Shown here: positions 35,329-45,292 of the stretch, one piece after another
Layout of the letters: every line of letters begins with the position of its first letter
How positions within the stretch are numbered: the stretch's first letter is position 1
Source of the DNA: Kaistella haifensis DSM 19056
GTDB lineage: Bacteria > Bacteroidota > Bacteroidia > Flavobacteriales > Weeksellaceae
Direction of reading: 5' to 3'
Assembly: GCF_000735695.2 (NCBI RefSeq)
Contig: NZ_JASZ02000003.1
Location: 86,879 to 150,878, forward strand
DNA length: 64,000 nt
Notes under the pieces: generated by a model
What the model was told of the DNA's origin: nothing
Seen by the model: the letters and a program-made list of their open reading frames with translations, nothing else
Databases searched by the model: none
Translations under genes and position numbers: made by a program

Positions 35329-36318
35329 ATGAGCAATACATACAAATCCGCAGGAGTTGACAAGGAAGAAGGTTACAAAACCGTCGACAAAATAAAATCG
35401 GCAGTTGCCGAAACCCACAATGAAAATGTACTGAACAGTTTAGGAAGTTTCGGTGCTTTTTATCAGATTGGTGGTTACCAAAATCCTGTTTTGGTGAGCG
35501 GAACCGATGGAGTAGGAACCAAATTGAAAGTCGCCCTGGATTCCAAAAAATATGATTCCATTGGAGTTGATTGTTTTGCGATGTGTGCGAACGATATTTT
35601 GTGCCACGGTGCGAAACCTCTGTTTTTCCTTGATTATTTAGCTTGCGGAAAACTCGATTCCGATATTGCAGCCGAAATTGTGATGGGAATGGTAAAAGCT
35701 TGCAAAGACAATAATTGCGCTCTCATCGGTGGTGAAACTGCCGAAATGCCAGGAATGTACCAACCCGGAGATTACGATGTAGCCGGTTTTTGTGTAGGAA
35801 TTGTAGAAAAAGACCAAATTATCGATGGTTCCAAAATAAAACGAGGAGATAAAATTATCGCTTTACCAAGTTCCGGTTTCCACAGCAACGGATTTTCTTT
35901 GGTAAGAAAAATCTTCCTGGATTTTAACGAAGAATTTGAAGGAAAACCTCTTTATGAAACGCTTTTAGTTCCTACAAGACTTTATTATCAGCCGATTCAC
36001 AGGGTTTTGGAAGAAGTGAAAGTGTCAGGAATTGCGCACATTACCGGTGGCGGATTAATTGAAAATGTACCGAGAATTATTCCGGAAAACCTTTGTGCGA
36101 AAATTGAAGCTTCTGCTATTAAAATTCCGAGCATCATGCTAGAACTTGAAAAGAGAGGAAACATCGCGAGATCAGAAATGTACGGAACTTTCAATATGGG
36201 TATTGGAATGGTGATCGTGGTTGATGAAAATCACGCAGCCAAAGTTTTGGATTTGCTTGAAGATGCTTATATCGTTGGAGAAATCACGGAAGGTAATGAG
36301 AAAATAGTTTTAAATTAA
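35329..36318 (+). CDS. purM: Phosphoribosylformylglycinamidine cyclo-ligase (AIR synthetase)
   Basis: PurM closes FGAM to AIR with ATP in de novo purine synthesis. The 329 residues start with SNTYKSAGVDKEEGYKTVDK, the family N-terminus. Then come the ATP-site motif GTDGVGTKLKVA, FDCMxND-like VDCFAMCANDILCHGAKPLFFLD, the GGETAEMPGMY loop and the C-terminal HITGGGLIENVPRI. It begins the run purM-purN-purH-purD-guaA, all on one strand. Confidence 0.96.
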   Translation: MSNTYKSAGVDKEEGYKTVDKIKSAVAETHNENVLNSLGSFGAFYQIGGYQNPVLVSGTDGVGTKLKVALDSKKYDSIGVDCFAMCANDILCHGAKPLFFLDYLACGKLDSDIAAEIVMGMVKACKDNNCALIGGETAEMPGMYQPGDYDVAGFCVGIVEKDQIIDGSKIKRGDKIIALPSSGFHSNGFSLVRKIFLDFNEEFEGKPLYETLLVPTRLYYQPIHRVLEEVKVSGIAHITGGGLIENVPRIIPENLCAKIEASAIKIPSIMLELEKRGNIARSEMYGTFNMGIGMVIVVDENHAAKVLDLLEDAYIVGEITEGNEKIVLN

Positions 36319-36373
36319 TTGCTTTAGGCGGTTAGTTTTTTGTCCCGTATCTGCCTAAAATGTAAAGCGTTTT

Positions 36374-36937
36374 ATGAAAAATCTAGTAGTCCTCGTTTCC
36401 GGTTCCGGCTCCAATCTTCAGCGGATCATCGATGCGATTGAACAGGGAGAAATTCCCAACGCTACCATAAATTTGGTAGTTGCTGATCGCGAATGTTTTG
36501 GTTTGCAAAGAGCCAAAAATCACGGAATCAAAAATATTTTAATCAAAAGAGGAAGAACTTTCTGCGAGAATTTAGCGAAAGAAATTCCCGGAAATACCGA
36601 TTTAATCATTCTTGCAGGATTTTTATCAATCATCAGCAAAGAATTTTGTGAAAATTTCCCCGGAAAAATTATCAATATTCATCCAGCACTTTTGCCTAAA
36701 TTCGGAGGAAAAGGAATGTGGGGAAACCACGTTCACAAAGCGGTTTTGGAAGCGAAAGAAAAAGAAAGCGGTGCTACCGTACATTTCGTAACTCCAGGGA
36801 TTGATGAAGGTGAAATTATCCTTCAAAAATCATTTCCGATTATAGAATCAGAAACTGTGGAATCCTTAGCAAAGAAGATTCATGAAGTGGAATACGAAAT
36901 TTTCCCGAAAGCGATCAATAAGGTTTTGGAAGATTGA
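36374..36937 (+). CDS. purN: Phosphoribosylglycinamide formyltransferase
   Basis: PurN transfers formyl from 10-formyl-THF to GAR in step three of purine synthesis. The 187-residue protein has the N-terminal nucleotide loop VSGSGSNLQRIIDAI. The catalytic triad lies in INIHPALLPKFGGKG (Asn and His) and GIDEGEII (Asp), with AGFLSIIS before it. It lies 55 bases after purM, and no separate promoter box was found, so it is probably cotranscribed. Confidence 0.95.
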   Translation: MKNLVVLVSGSGSNLQRIIDAIEQGEIPNATINLVVADRECFGLQRAKNHGIKNILIKRGRTFCENLAKEIPGNTDLIILAGFLSIISKEFCENFPGKIINIHPALLPKFGGKGMWGNHVHKAVLEAKEKESGATVHFVTPGIDEGEIILQKSFPIIESETVESLAKKIHEVEYEIFPKAINKVLED

Positions 36938-37023
36938 TTCATTGGAAATCTTTCGAAGATTAACTTTAAAAATGAATAAAAAAGAATAATGGAAGTCAAA
37001 ATGAAAATTGATGACCAGAGATT

Positions 37024-37037
37024 TAATAAAAAGTAAA
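37024..37037 (+). promoter_or_regulatory. A-rich leader element TAATAAAAAGTAAA of purH
   Basis: This is identical to the copies before purM and guaA and sits 11 bases before the purH ATG. With purM the identity extends to 19 bases. Confidence 0.5.
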
Positions 37038-37048
37038 AAAGAAAGAAA

Positions 37049-38566
37049 ATGTCAAAAAAGAGAGCACTGATTTCTGTTTCCGATAAATCCGGACTTATAG
37101 AATTTGCAAGATTTTTAGAAGAAAATAACTACGAATTGGTTTCCACAGGCGGAACTTTCAAACATTTGAAAGATGCTGGTTTGCACCCGATTCAGATTGA
37201 TGAAGTGACGGATTTTCCTGAAATGTTGGACGGAAGAGTGAAAACCTTGCACCCTAAAGTTCACGGCGGATTACTCGCAGTTCGTGATAATGAGGAACAC
37301 ATGAGCACCGTTCAGCAACATGAAATCGGGTTGATCGATATGGTGATCGTCAATTTGTATCCGTTTTTCGAAAATGCAAATTCCGATATTTCTTTAGATG
37401 AAAAAGTAGAATTTATCGATATCGGCGGACCTTCCATGTTGAGATCAGGAGCAAAAAATTTCAATTCTGTTACCGTAATTACCGATGTGGAAGATTATGC
37501 AAAAATTCAGCAGGAAATTGCAGAAACCGGAAGTACAACTTTGGAAACTCGAAAAAAACTCGCCGGAAAAGTCTTTAATTTGACTTCAGCTTACGATGCA
37601 GCGATTTCCAGAATGTTGCTCGATGAACCATATCCAACTTATTTGAGTGCTTCTTACAAGAAATTTTCAGACCTACGATATGGTGAAAATCCTCATCAAA
37701 CTGCTGCGTATTATGTTTCCACTACCGAAAACGGAGCGATGAAAGATTTTGAAATTTTGGGCGGAAAAGAATTGTCATTCAATAACTTACGCGATATGGA
37801 TTTGTGTTGGAAGGTAGTCAACGAATTCAAAAACGAAATGGCTTGTTGCGCGGTAAAACATTCCACACCTTGCGGTGTTGCGGTAGGGAATTCGGCTTTA
37901 GAAACCTACAAAAAAACCTTCGAATGTGATCCAGTTTCTATTTTTGGCGGGATTATTGGAATGAATTTTAATGTAGATGCAGCCACAGCAGAGGAGCTCA
38001 ACAAAACTTTCTTGGAAATTGTGATGGCGCCATCTTTTGATGAAGATGCTATTGAAATTTTAAGAAAGAAGAAAAATTTAAGAATTATCAAGATTAAGAA
38101 CCCTGTTTCCGATGCTCAAACCTGGGTAAAAGTAGATGGCGGAATTTTGGTGCAGGATAATGATACCCAATTTTCAGAAAAAATTGAAACCGTTACAATT
38201 TTTAAACCCACCGAGGAACAACAAAAAGCACTTTTGTTTGCGCAACGCGTTGTAAAATATGTAAAATCCAATGCGATTGTGGTTTCCAACGGTGTTCAAG
38301 CTTTAGGAATTGGTGGTGGCCAAGTGAATAGAATTTGGGCAACACAACACGCTATCGAAAGAGCAAAAGAAAAGTTCCAAGGAGATTTGGTACTCGCTTC
38401 CGATGCTTTTTTCCCATTCAGAGATGTGGTTGATTTTTGTGCAAAAGAGGGAATCAAGGCCATCATCCAACCTGGTGGAAGTATGCGCGACGAGGAAAGC
38501 ATTGAAGCAGCAAATGAACACGGAATACCGATGATGTTCACCGGAATGCGCCACTTTTTACATTGA
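37049..38566 (+). CDS. purH: Bifunctional AICAR transformylase/IMP cyclohydrolase
   Basis: PurH performs the last two steps to IMP. The 505 residues hold an N-terminal MGS-like IMP cyclohydrolase domain ([44 protein letters not shown]) and a C-terminal AICAR transformylase domain with [15 protein letters not shown], the active-site Lys-His in [15 protein letters not shown] and [12 protein letters not shown]. The order and length are standard. Confidence 0.97.
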   Translation: MSKKRALISVSDKSGLIEFARFLEENNYELVSTGGTFKHLKDAGLHPIQIDEVTDFPEMLDGRVKTLHPKVHGGLLAVRDNEEHMSTVQQHEIGLIDMVIVNLYPFFENANSDISLDEKVEFIDIGGPSMLRSGAKNFNSVTVITDVEDYAKIQQEIAETGSTTLETRKKLAGKVFNLTSAYDAAISRMLLDEPYPTYLSASYKKFSDLRYGENPHQTAAYYVSTTENGAMKDFEILGGKELSFNNLRDMDLCWKVVNEFKNEMACCAVKHSTPCGVAVGNSALETYKKTFECDPVSIFGGIIGMNFNVDAATAEELNKTFLEIVMAPSFDEDAIEILRKKKNLRIIKIKNPVSDAQTWVKVDGGILVQDNDTQFSEKIETVTIFKPTEEQQKALLFAQRVVKYVKSNAIVVSNGVQALGIGGGQVNRIWATQHAIERAKEKFQGDLVLASDAFFPFRDVVDFCAKEGIKAIIQPGGSMRDEESIEAANEHGIPMMFTGMRHFLH

Positions 38567-38638
38567 TAATTTTTAAAATAACGGCTGTTTGAATCGCTGG
38601 ATTTTTGAGAAATGAATAAACTTTTTCTCCGAACAACA

Positions 38639-38669
38639 TTTGAGATTCACTTTCAAATTAGTAATTTTG
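38639..38669 (+). promoter_or_regulatory. Promoter of purD (TTTG-N19-TAATTTTG)
   Basis: Both elements match the Bacteroidota consensus with ideal spacing. Transcription would start near 38675, which rules out an upstream ATG at 38640 and supports the start at 38691. Confidence 0.7.
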
Positions 38670-38690
38670 GAGAATTCAAATAATAAGATA

Positions 38691-39929
38691 ATGAAAATAT
38701 TAATCATAGGAAATGGAGCTAGAGAGTCTGCAATTGCAGTAAAACTGAAAGGCGACAACAGAATTACGAAAATGTATTTTGCACAGGGTAATGCAACGAC
38801 CGATCAACTTGGGCAAAATGTGTACGAACAAAGTGTAGAAGGATTAAGAGATCTTGCCATCAAAGAAAGAATCGATCTTACGATTGTAGGACCTGAAGCG
38901 CCTTTGGTTGAAGGAATTGTAGATGAATTTAAGAAACACGGCCTCAAAATTTTCGGACCAAGAAAAAGAACAGCAGAATTGGAAGGAAGCAAAGCTTTTT
39001 CCAAAAAATTCATGCAGACCAATAACATCAAAACCGCAAAAGCAGTTGTTTTCGATGCTTATAAGGATGCGATTGATTATGTTAAACAGCAGCAATTCCC
39101 AATTGTGATCAAAGCGAGTGGTTTAGCCGGCGGAAAAGGTGTAGTTATCGCTGAAAATCTGATGGAAGCTGAATCCACGATTCATCAATTTATGATCGAA
39201 AGAATTTATGGTGATGCCGGAATTCAATTGGTGATTGAGGAATATCTGAAAGGTTTTGAAGCATCAATTATCGCTTTTTCCAACGGAAAGAAATTGTTCC
39301 CTTGCATTCCTGTGAAAGATTATAAAAAAGTTGGAAACGGAGATACCGGTCCAAACACTGGTGGAATGGGAAGTGTGGCTCCGAGCCCTGAATTTACAGC
39401 AGAACATTTCCAAGATTTTGAAGAAAATATCATGAAACCAACGCTTGCAGGTTTGGAAGCAGCGAATATTCAATTTAAAGGTTTTATCTTTTTTGGTTTA
39501 ATGGTGACCAACAACGGAACTTTCCTTTTGGAATATAATATGAGAATGGGAGATCCGGAAGCTCAAGTGATTTTGGCTTTGATGGAAAACAAATTGTTCG
39601 ACGTGATTACCGATTGCTTGGAAGGAAGAGACATCAACTTGAAATTTAAAGATGAAAAAGCAGTTTGCCTCGTGATGTGTTCCGGCGGGTATCCAAGAAG
39701 AATTGAAACCGGTTTTGAAATCAGAAATTTAGATAAAGTAAAAGAAAGCCAGGTGCTCTTTGCAGGTGCTAAAAGATCCGGAACCCGCATTGTGACGGCA
39801 GGAGGTAGAGTTTTAAGTTTAGTTGCTACAGGAGCGACCTATGAAGAAGCCCGCAAAAAAGTTTACGATGATGCTAAAATCATCAGCTTCGATTACGAGA
39901 TTTATAGAGAAGATATCGGGAAATTTTAG
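38691..39929 (+). CDS. purD: Phosphoribosylamine-glycine ligase (GAR synthetase)
   Basis: PurD joins glycine to phosphoribosylamine with ATP, step two of purine synthesis. The start MKILIIGNGARESAIAVKL at 38691 gives 412 residues and the usual N-terminus; the frame runs upstream only through the promoter. ATP-grasp motifs are visible: PIVIKASGLAGGKGVVIA, EEYLKGFEASIIAF, GDTGPNTGGMGS and EYNMRMGDPEAQVI. It has its own promoter and terminator, so it is separate from purMNH. Confidence 0.96.
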   Translation: MKILIIGNGARESAIAVKLKGDNRITKMYFAQGNATTDQLGQNVYEQSVEGLRDLAIKERIDLTIVGPEAPLVEGIVDEFKKHGLKIFGPRKRTAELEGSKAFSKKFMQTNNIKTAKAVVFDAYKDAIDYVKQQQFPIVIKASGLAGGKGVVIAENLMEAESTIHQFMIERIYGDAGIQLVIEEYLKGFEASIIAFSNGKKLFPCIPVKDYKKVGNGDTGPNTGGMGSVAPSPEFTAEHFQDFEENIMKPTLAGLEAANIQFKGFIFFGLMVTNNGTFLLEYNMRMGDPEAQVILALMENKLFDVITDCLEGRDINLKFKDEKAVCLVMCSGGYPRRIETGFEIRNLDKVKESQVLFAGAKRSGTRIVTAGGRVLSLVATGATYEEARKKVYDDAKIISFDYEIYREDIGKF

Positions 39930-39934
39930 TAGCG

Positions 39935-39963
39935 AAAGGCGTGAGAAATCACGCCTTTTTTTT
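39935..39963 (+). terminator. Intrinsic terminator of purD
   Basis: A 9-bp stem AAGGCGTGA / TCACGCCTT with a GAAA tetraloop is followed by a T run. Confidence 0.85.
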
Positions 39964-40015
39964 ATAATAAATTCTATCCTAATCTTTTGAAAAACAAGCA
40001 GTAAGAAATTAGAAA

Positions 40016-40029
40016 TAATAAAAAGTAAA
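40016..40029 (+). promoter_or_regulatory. A-rich leader element TAATAAAAAGTAAA of guaA
   Basis: This third identical copy of the 14-mer also precedes purM and purH. It lies six bases before the guaA ATG. Confidence 0.5.
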
Positions 40030-40035
40030 TATTTA

Positions 40036-41565
40036 ATGAATAACGGTATTATCATCCTTGATTTTGGATCTCAATATAACCAGTTGATTGCCAGAAGAAT
40101 CCGAGAACTCGGTGTTTATTCGGAAGTCCTTCCTTTCAATACAAGTATAGAAGATCTTGTAGCAAGAAATCCTTCTGGAATTATTCTTTCCGGCGGACCA
40201 AGTTCGGTGAATGCAGAAAATGCTCATTTGGTTGATCGAGCACTTTTCGAAAAAGGAATTCCGGTTTTGGGAATTTGCTACGGAATGCAACTCACCACCC
40301 ATCTTTTGGGCGGAACAGTGAAAAAAGGTGAAAAAGGCGAATACGGAAAAGCAAAATTTGAAATCCTAAAATCCAATGCATTACTCTCTGGAGTGAGCCG
40401 ATTTTCAACCGTGTGGATGAGCCACTTTGATGAGGTAGAAAATGTTCCGGAAGGTTTTGTAATCAACGGAACAACGGATGTTATTTCAGCCATTTCTGAT
40501 GAAAGCAAGAAAATTTATTGCGTGCAGTTTCATCCGGAAGTGTCTCATACCGAAGAAGGTGCTCGAATGATTGAAAATTTTGTTTTTAATATTTGTAAAG
40601 CTCCAAAAGATTGGAAACTTACCAATTATATCGATAAAACTGTAGCCGAAATCAAAGAAAAAGTGGGAGATCAGAAGGTGATTCTTGGTCTTTCCGGTGG
40701 TGTAGATTCTTCCGTGGCGGCGGTTTTAATTCATAAGGCCATCGGCGATCAGTTGCAATGTATCTTTGTAGATACCGGACTTTTAAGAAAAAATGAAGCT
40801 GAAAAAGTGATGAAAAATTATGGTGAACATTTTCACTTAAACATCAAATTGATCGATGCGAAAGATCGATTCATGGCAAAATTGAAAGGCGTTTCGGATC
40901 CGGAAGCAAAGCGAAAAATCATCGGGAATGAATTCGTTGTTGTTTTTGATGAAGAATCTCACAAAATAGAAGGTGCAAAATTCCTCGCTCAAGGAACCAT
41001 CTATCCGGATGTTATCGAAAGCCAGTCGGTGAAAGGTCCATCAGCAGTGATCAAATCGCATCACAATGTGGGCGGACTTCCCGAAGAAATGGATTTTGAA
41101 TTGCTGGAACCTTTGAGAGAATTATTTAAAGATGAGGTAAGAAAAGTAGGCGAGGAGCTTGGTATTCCTCATCATTTGGTTCATCGTCATCCGTTCCCTG
41201 GACCTGGTTTGGGAATTCGAATTTTAGGCGAAGTAGATGAAGAAAAAGTGAAAATCTTACAGGAAGCTGATGATATTTTCATCGAAGAATTGTATAAAAA
41301 TAACTTGTACGAAACTGTTTCTCAGGCATTTGTAGTTTTGCTTCCGGTAAAATCTGTTGGCGTAATGGGCGATGAGAGAACTTATGAATACACTGCGGTC
41401 GTTCGATCAGCTAAGACCACGGATTTCATGACAGCAACGTTCAGTAAATTCCCGTGGGAATTCTTGGAAAATGTGTCGAACAGAATCATCAACGAAGTGA
41501 AAGGTATCAACAGAATTGCCTATGATATTTCTAGCAAACCACCTGCAACTATTGAATGGGAATAG
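40036..41565 (+). CDS. guaA: GMP synthase (glutamine-hydrolysing)
   Basis: GuaA converts XMP to GMP using glutamine and ATP. The 509 residues have the N-terminal class I amidotransferase domain (nucleophile Cys in GICYGMQLTTH, catalytic His/Glu in QFHPEVSHTEEG), the ATP pyrophosphatase domain with P-loop GLSGGVDSSVAA, and the dimerisation domain ending KPPATIEWE. It closes the purine run and has its own terminator. It is complete and ordinary. Confidence 0.97.
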   Translation: MNNGIIILDFGSQYNQLIARRIRELGVYSEVLPFNTSIEDLVARNPSGIILSGGPSSVNAENAHLVDRALFEKGIPVLGICYGMQLTTHLLGGTVKKGEKGEYGKAKFEILKSNALLSGVSRFSTVWMSHFDEVENVPEGFVINGTTDVISAISDESKKIYCVQFHPEVSHTEEGARMIENFVFNICKAPKDWKLTNYIDKTVAEIKEKVGDQKVILGLSGGVDSSVAAVLIHKAIGDQLQCIFVDTGLLRKNEAEKVMKNYGEHFHLNIKLIDAKDRFMAKLKGVSDPEAKRKIIGNEFVVVFDEESHKIEGAKFLAQGTIYPDVIESQSVKGPSAVIKSHHNVGGLPEEMDFELLEPLRELFKDEVRKVGEELGIPHHLVHRHPFPGPGLGIRILGEVDEEKVKILQEADDIFIEELYKNNLYETVSQAFVVLLPVKSVGVMGDERTYEYTAVVRSAKTTDFMTATFSKFPWEFLENVSNRIINEVKGINRIAYDISSKPPATIEWE

Positions 41566-41578
41566 GCTTTAAGAAAAA

Positions 41579-41606
41579 AATCCTTCTGAATTTTCAGAAG
41601 GATTTT
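41579..41606. terminator. Bidirectional terminator between guaA and the TonB-type barrel
   Basis: A 12-bp stem AATCCTTCTGAA / TTCAGAAGGATT has a very short loop, an A run on the left and T residues on the right. Confidence 0.8.
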
Positions 41607-41609
41607 ATT

Positions 41610-43766
41610 TTATTCTTTGCTTCCGCCGCTGTCTTTTGCAACATTGGTTTTCATGCTTTCTTTTACCTTTTGATTTCCGAATCTTTTGATGAAGGTTAAA
41701 GAAAATCCGTACCAGTCGGCTTTAGTGGAGTTTCTAAAAGTTCCGAGCGGCGTATAGGTCGTTATATCAAACACTGGTCTTTGGAAAATATTGTACATCT
41801 GCAGACTCGCTTCCATCTGCGTTTTTGGGAAAATTTTAGTCACCGAAATATTGTGGAAGAAATTCATTTGATTGCCATACGAATTTCCAAAATTCTGACT
41901 GAACAATCCGAACCATCCATTGATGTTGATATTTTTATTGAAGAGATTGTTATAAGATATATTGGACGAACCTCCAAAATTGGTGAAATAATCTTTAGCA
42001 TCCTTCAGATTATTTTGAGCATTAAAATCACTATTATCGGTGTAATTTAAGTTCAGACTTAGATTTACATTCAGTTTATTTTTTAAAAAAGCCTGATTGG
42101 TATTAAAGTTTAAGCCATATTTTGCTACTTTTCCTGGGAAATTTTCTTCCATTTGGATGGTTTTATCGCCGTCTTTGAAATAGGTAGTCCAGTAATCCTG
42201 GTTGCTATACCAATAGCTTGCTGTAAGAAAATATTTCTTGTAAAGTCCGATTTTCAGACTGAATCTGTCGTTCGGATTGGGGTCCAGATTCATATTTCCG
42301 CGCATGTAGGTCCCGTTATCCATCGGCAATTCGAAAGGATTCATTTCATTGTACCAAGGCCGCCAAATATTGTGCTTGTACGTTGCGGTAAGATCCGTGT
42401 TTTCCGAAATTGGATATTTTACTAACAAATCTGGAAGGAAGGTTCCGTAAGAATCTGTTTTTTCAATATTTCCGATATCCTGCCGTACTTTAAACCAAAT
42501 ATATTCGTAGCGCAAACCGATTCTGGTTTCTAATTTCTTGAAAAATGTTTTGCTGAAATTGGCATACAACGAGTTTAAATTTTCTAAATATTGAAAATCA
42601 TTGCTTCGGGAAAGATCTTCCAGCCAGTTGTTGCCGGATAATCCGTAATAGTCATAAGGTATTACATAGTTTTTATAGCTGCTTTTTCCGCCGAATTCAA
42701 GCGTACTTCCCCTTTTTCCCAGAGGTTGCGAATAATCTGCCTTGAAATAATATTCGCGGTTTTGGTTATCTGCCAAAATACGAATTCCCGTAGGAATGCT
42801 GTTTGCGCTAAAATTGGTAAGGTGCTCGTTCGTATCTGTCACCGAACTGTAATTGATCCCGGCATTTAGATCCATGATTTTGTTTTTTTCTTTATCGTAA
42901 TATTTGTAATAGAGATTAGAGCCCAAATTTCTGTTTAAACCAGTCAGACTTTGGTTTTTTGCATAGAAATTTTGCAAATTGTTTCCGATAAAATTTTCCC
43001 CATAAGCATCCGAAAAACTACTTCTTTTGGTTTGGGAATATTCGAAAATAAAACCAATATTGTTTTTGTCATTCAGCTCCAGCTCCGAAGAACTTGAGAA
43101 TGAAGGAGATTTACCGGTTTCCGTACTTTCAGTGACGATCTTGGTTAGTTCGTTGTTTTCATAAATAAAATTTTCATTGTAGTTTTTCATGACTTGCGAA
43201 TTGTCACTATAACCGCCGGTTAAGGTTTCGGTGAAATTCTTTTTGTGATAATTAAGATTGAAATTAGCGTACTGCGAATTTTTGGTATTTTGAGTATTGG
43301 TAAGGGAAACACTGCCTTTTGTACCTTCGTTTTCCAGTTTTTTCAGCACGATATTGATCACCGGTCCGGCTGCTTCATATCTTGCGGATGGCGTGGTGAT
43401 TACTTCAATTTTCATCAGATTATCTGCAGCGATGGTTTTCAGGTAATCTTTCAGCTCTTTGCCAGTGAAAACAGTTTTTCTATCGTTGATGTTAACGGTC
43501 ACCGATTCACCTTCGGCAAGCAGGTTATCATTGCTGTCCATGCTTACCAGCGGTGTCATTCTCAGGACATCCCAAGTGGTGTTTCCCGCAAGTATGGAGC
43601 TGTTCGCTACATTAAAGACCGTTCTGTCCGTCTTGTTTTCGATGGTTGGTTTTCTGGCAATTACTGTTACCTCGGCAATATCTTTTGTTTTGGTAGAGTC
43701 TGTTTTTATCTGCCCAGAAATTATGGTTACAGAGAAAAACGCAAAAAAGTTCAGCGTTTTTGTCAT
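41610..43766 (-). CDS. TonB-dependent-receptor-like outer-membrane beta-barrel protein
   Basis: The 718-residue outer-membrane protein has a signal peptide (VTIISGQ) and a short linker with a TonB-box-like stretch (IAEVTVIARKPTIENKTDRT). The plug follows with LRMTPLVSMDSNDNL and MKIEVITTPSARYEAAGPVINIVLKK, and then a barrel of the outer-membrane beta-barrel family 3 type. The carboxypeptidase-like N-terminal domain usual in this family is missing. Substrate is unknown, and no SusD, siderophore or metal genes are adjacent. It is monocistronic. Confidence 0.85.
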   Translation of the reverse strand: MTKTLNFFAFFSVTIISGQIKTDSTKTKDIAEVTVIARKPTIENKTDRTVFNVANSSILAGNTTWDVLRMTPLVSMDSNDNLLAEGESVTVNINDRKTVFTGKELKDYLKTIAADNLMKIEVITTPSARYEAAGPVINIVLKKLENEGTKGSVSLTNTQNTKNSQYANFNLNYHKKNFTETLTGGYSDNSQVMKNYNENFIYENNELTKIVTESTETGKSPSFSSSSELELNDKNNIGFIFEYSQTKRSSFSDAYGENFIGNNLQNFYAKNQSLTGLNRNLGSNLYYKYYDKEKNKIMDLNAGINYSSVTDTNEHLTNFSANSIPTGIRILADNQNREYYFKADYSQPLGKRGSTLEFGGKSSYKNYVIPYDYYGLSGNNWLEDLSRSNDFQYLENLNSLYANFSKTFFKKLETRIGLRYEYIWFKVRQDIGNIEKTDSYGTFLPDLLVKYPISENTDLTATYKHNIWRPWYNEMNPFELPMDNGTYMRGNMNLDPNPNDRFSLKIGLYKKYFLTASYWYSNQDYWTTYFKDGDKTIQMEENFPGKVAKYGLNFNTNQAFLKNKLNVNLSLNLNYTDNSDFNAQNNLKDAKDYFTNFGGSSNISYNNLFNKNININGWFGLFSQNFGNSYGNQMNFFHNISVTKIFPKTQMEASLQMYNIFQRPVFDITTYTPLGTFRNSTKADWYGFSLTFIKRFGNQKVKESMKTNVAKDSGGSKE

Positions 43767-43900
43767 ATGGTTATTAATTTTTTCAATAAGACAATCATTT
43801 GTGCTTCTTTGTTACATTATAGTTTTATTAATAGAGAAAATATTAGGTTTATTTACTTAAAAAATGCGGCAATTTTCTCTGTTAATGAAAGATTTACAAC

Positions 43901-43935
43901 TTTGAATTTCCTTTTTCTGAAATAAACTATCTTTG
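43901..43935 (+). promoter_or_regulatory. Promoter of the DEAD-box gene, leaderless geometry
   Basis: TTTG (43901) and TATCTTTG (43928-43935) are 23 bases apart. The -7 box is four bases before the ATG at 43940. Confidence 0.6.
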
Positions 43936-43939
43936 CAAA

Positions 43940-45292
43940 ATGGAAAAAATCACTTTTGCCGATTTTGAATTACCCGAAAAGATTCTTGACGTATTGGCTG
44001 ATCAAAATTTATTTGAACCTACGCCAATTCAAGAAAAATCCCTTAAACCAATCCTTTCTGGCCGTGATGTAATGGGAATTGCCCAAACAGGAACCGGAAA
44101 AACCTTAGCGTATCTTTTGCCAATTCTTAAAACATGGAAATACAACAAAACTGGCAATCCCACGGTACTAATACTCGTTCCGACACGGGAATTGGTGGTT
44201 CAGGTGACCGATATTGTGAAAAATCTCACCCAGAATATTACTGCGAGAGTAGTAGGAATTTACGGTGGTGTGAATATCAAAACTCAGAAATTGCTTTTCA
44301 ATGACGGATGCGATATTTTGGTAGGAACTCCGGGAAGAACTATGGATTTGGCAATTGATAATGCGATCTCTCTGAAGGAAGTTCAGAAATTGGTAGTCGA
44401 CGAATTTGACGAAATGCTGAATTTGGGTTTCAAATCGCAATTATCGAATATTTTCACCATGTTAAGAGAAAAAAGACAGAATATTCTTTTTTCGGCAACC
44501 ATGACCGAAGCGGTTGACGCAGTTTTAGAGGAATATTTTGCAAATCCGATAGAGATTTCCTTGGCAAAATCGGGAACTCCGCTGGAAAAAATTGAACAGA
44601 TTGCCTTTAAAGTGGAGAATTTTAATACCAAAATTAATCTTCTCGAACATTTGCTGAAAACCGATACCGATTTTTCTAAAGTTTTGATTTTCTGTAATAA
44701 TAAAAAGAATGCCGATTATCTTTATACAAAAATTGATGAGTTATTCCCTGATGAATTCGATGTCATTCACTCCAACAAATCCCAAAATTACCGTCTGAAT
44801 GCGATGAGAAACTTCGAAGCTCAAAAAGTGCGAGGTTTGATTACTACCGACATTATGGCGAGAGGTTTGGATATTTCGGATATTACCCACGTTATCAACT
44901 TCGAAATTCCGGAAATTCCGGAGCAGTATATCCACCGAATTGGTAGAACCGGACGTGCTGATAAGAACGGGATCTCTATTTCTTTTGTTACGAAAAAAGA
45001 AGAAACTTTGCTTCTGGATATCGAATTATTGATGGATAAAGAATTGAAATTACAAGACTTCCCTGCTGAAGTAAAGGTAAATCCGGTGAAAATCGCTTCA
45101 GAAAAAGAAACAGTGGTGATGAAAAATGCACACACCGTGAAATTGGAAGAAGGTGGTGGCGCTTTCCATGATAAAAAAGATAAGAATAAAAAGATCAATC
45201 TCGGAGGACCAACCAGAAGGAATCCCCCGAAGACCAAACCTACGAACCGCGCGCAGGCAAAAGCCAAATCGAAAGCGAAGCGAAAAAAATAA
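43940..45292 (+). CDS. DEAD-box ATP-dependent RNA helicase
   Basis: The 450-residue RhlE/DeaD-like helicase has a Q motif (FADFELPEKIL... then PTPIQEKSL), Walker A AQTGTGKT, motif Ib TPGRTMDL, a DEAD variant VDEFDEM (DEFD in place of DEAD), SAT as motif III in LFSATMTEA, and the C-terminal motifs ITTDIMARGLDIS and HRIGRTGRA. The last 60 residues are rich in Lys, Arg and Gly and probably bind RNA. It likely remodels structured RNA in ribosome assembly or mRNA decay. The start is fixed by the Q motif. Confidence 0.93.
   Translation: MEKITFADFELPEKILDVLADQNLFEPTPIQEKSLKPILSGRDVMGIAQTGTGKTLAYLLPILKTWKYNKTGNPTVLILVPTRELVVQVTDIVKNLTQNITARVVGIYGGVNIKTQKLLFNDGCDILVGTPGRTMDLAIDNAISLKEVQKLVVDEFDEMLNLGFKSQLSNIFTMLREKRQNILFSATMTEAVDAVLEEYFANPIEISLAKSGTPLEKIEQIAFKVENFNTKINLLEHLLKTDTDFSKVLIFCNNKKNADYLYTKIDELFPDEFDVIHSNKSQNYRLNAMRNFEAQKVRGLITTDIMARGLDISDITHVINFEIPEIPEQYIHRIGRTGRADKNGISISFVTKKEETLLLDIELLMDKELKLQDFPAEVKVNPVKIASEKETVVMKNAHTVKLEEGGGAFHDKKDKNKKINLGGPTRRNPPKTKPTNRAQAKAKSKAKRKK

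Noticed and set aside
37906..38554. Long antisense frames opposite purH and other conserved genes
   Set aside because: They follow the codon bias of the sense genes, lack promoters and show no recognisable protein features.
38640..38690. Upstream extension of purD with ATG at 38640
   Set aside because: A complete promoter (TTTG-N19-TAATTTTG) lies within it and the family N-terminus starts at 38691.
44400..44420. Inactivated helicase because DEAD reads DEFD
   Set aside because: The two catalytic acidic residues D-E and the final D are kept, and all other motifs are intact; DExD variation is normal in this superfamily.
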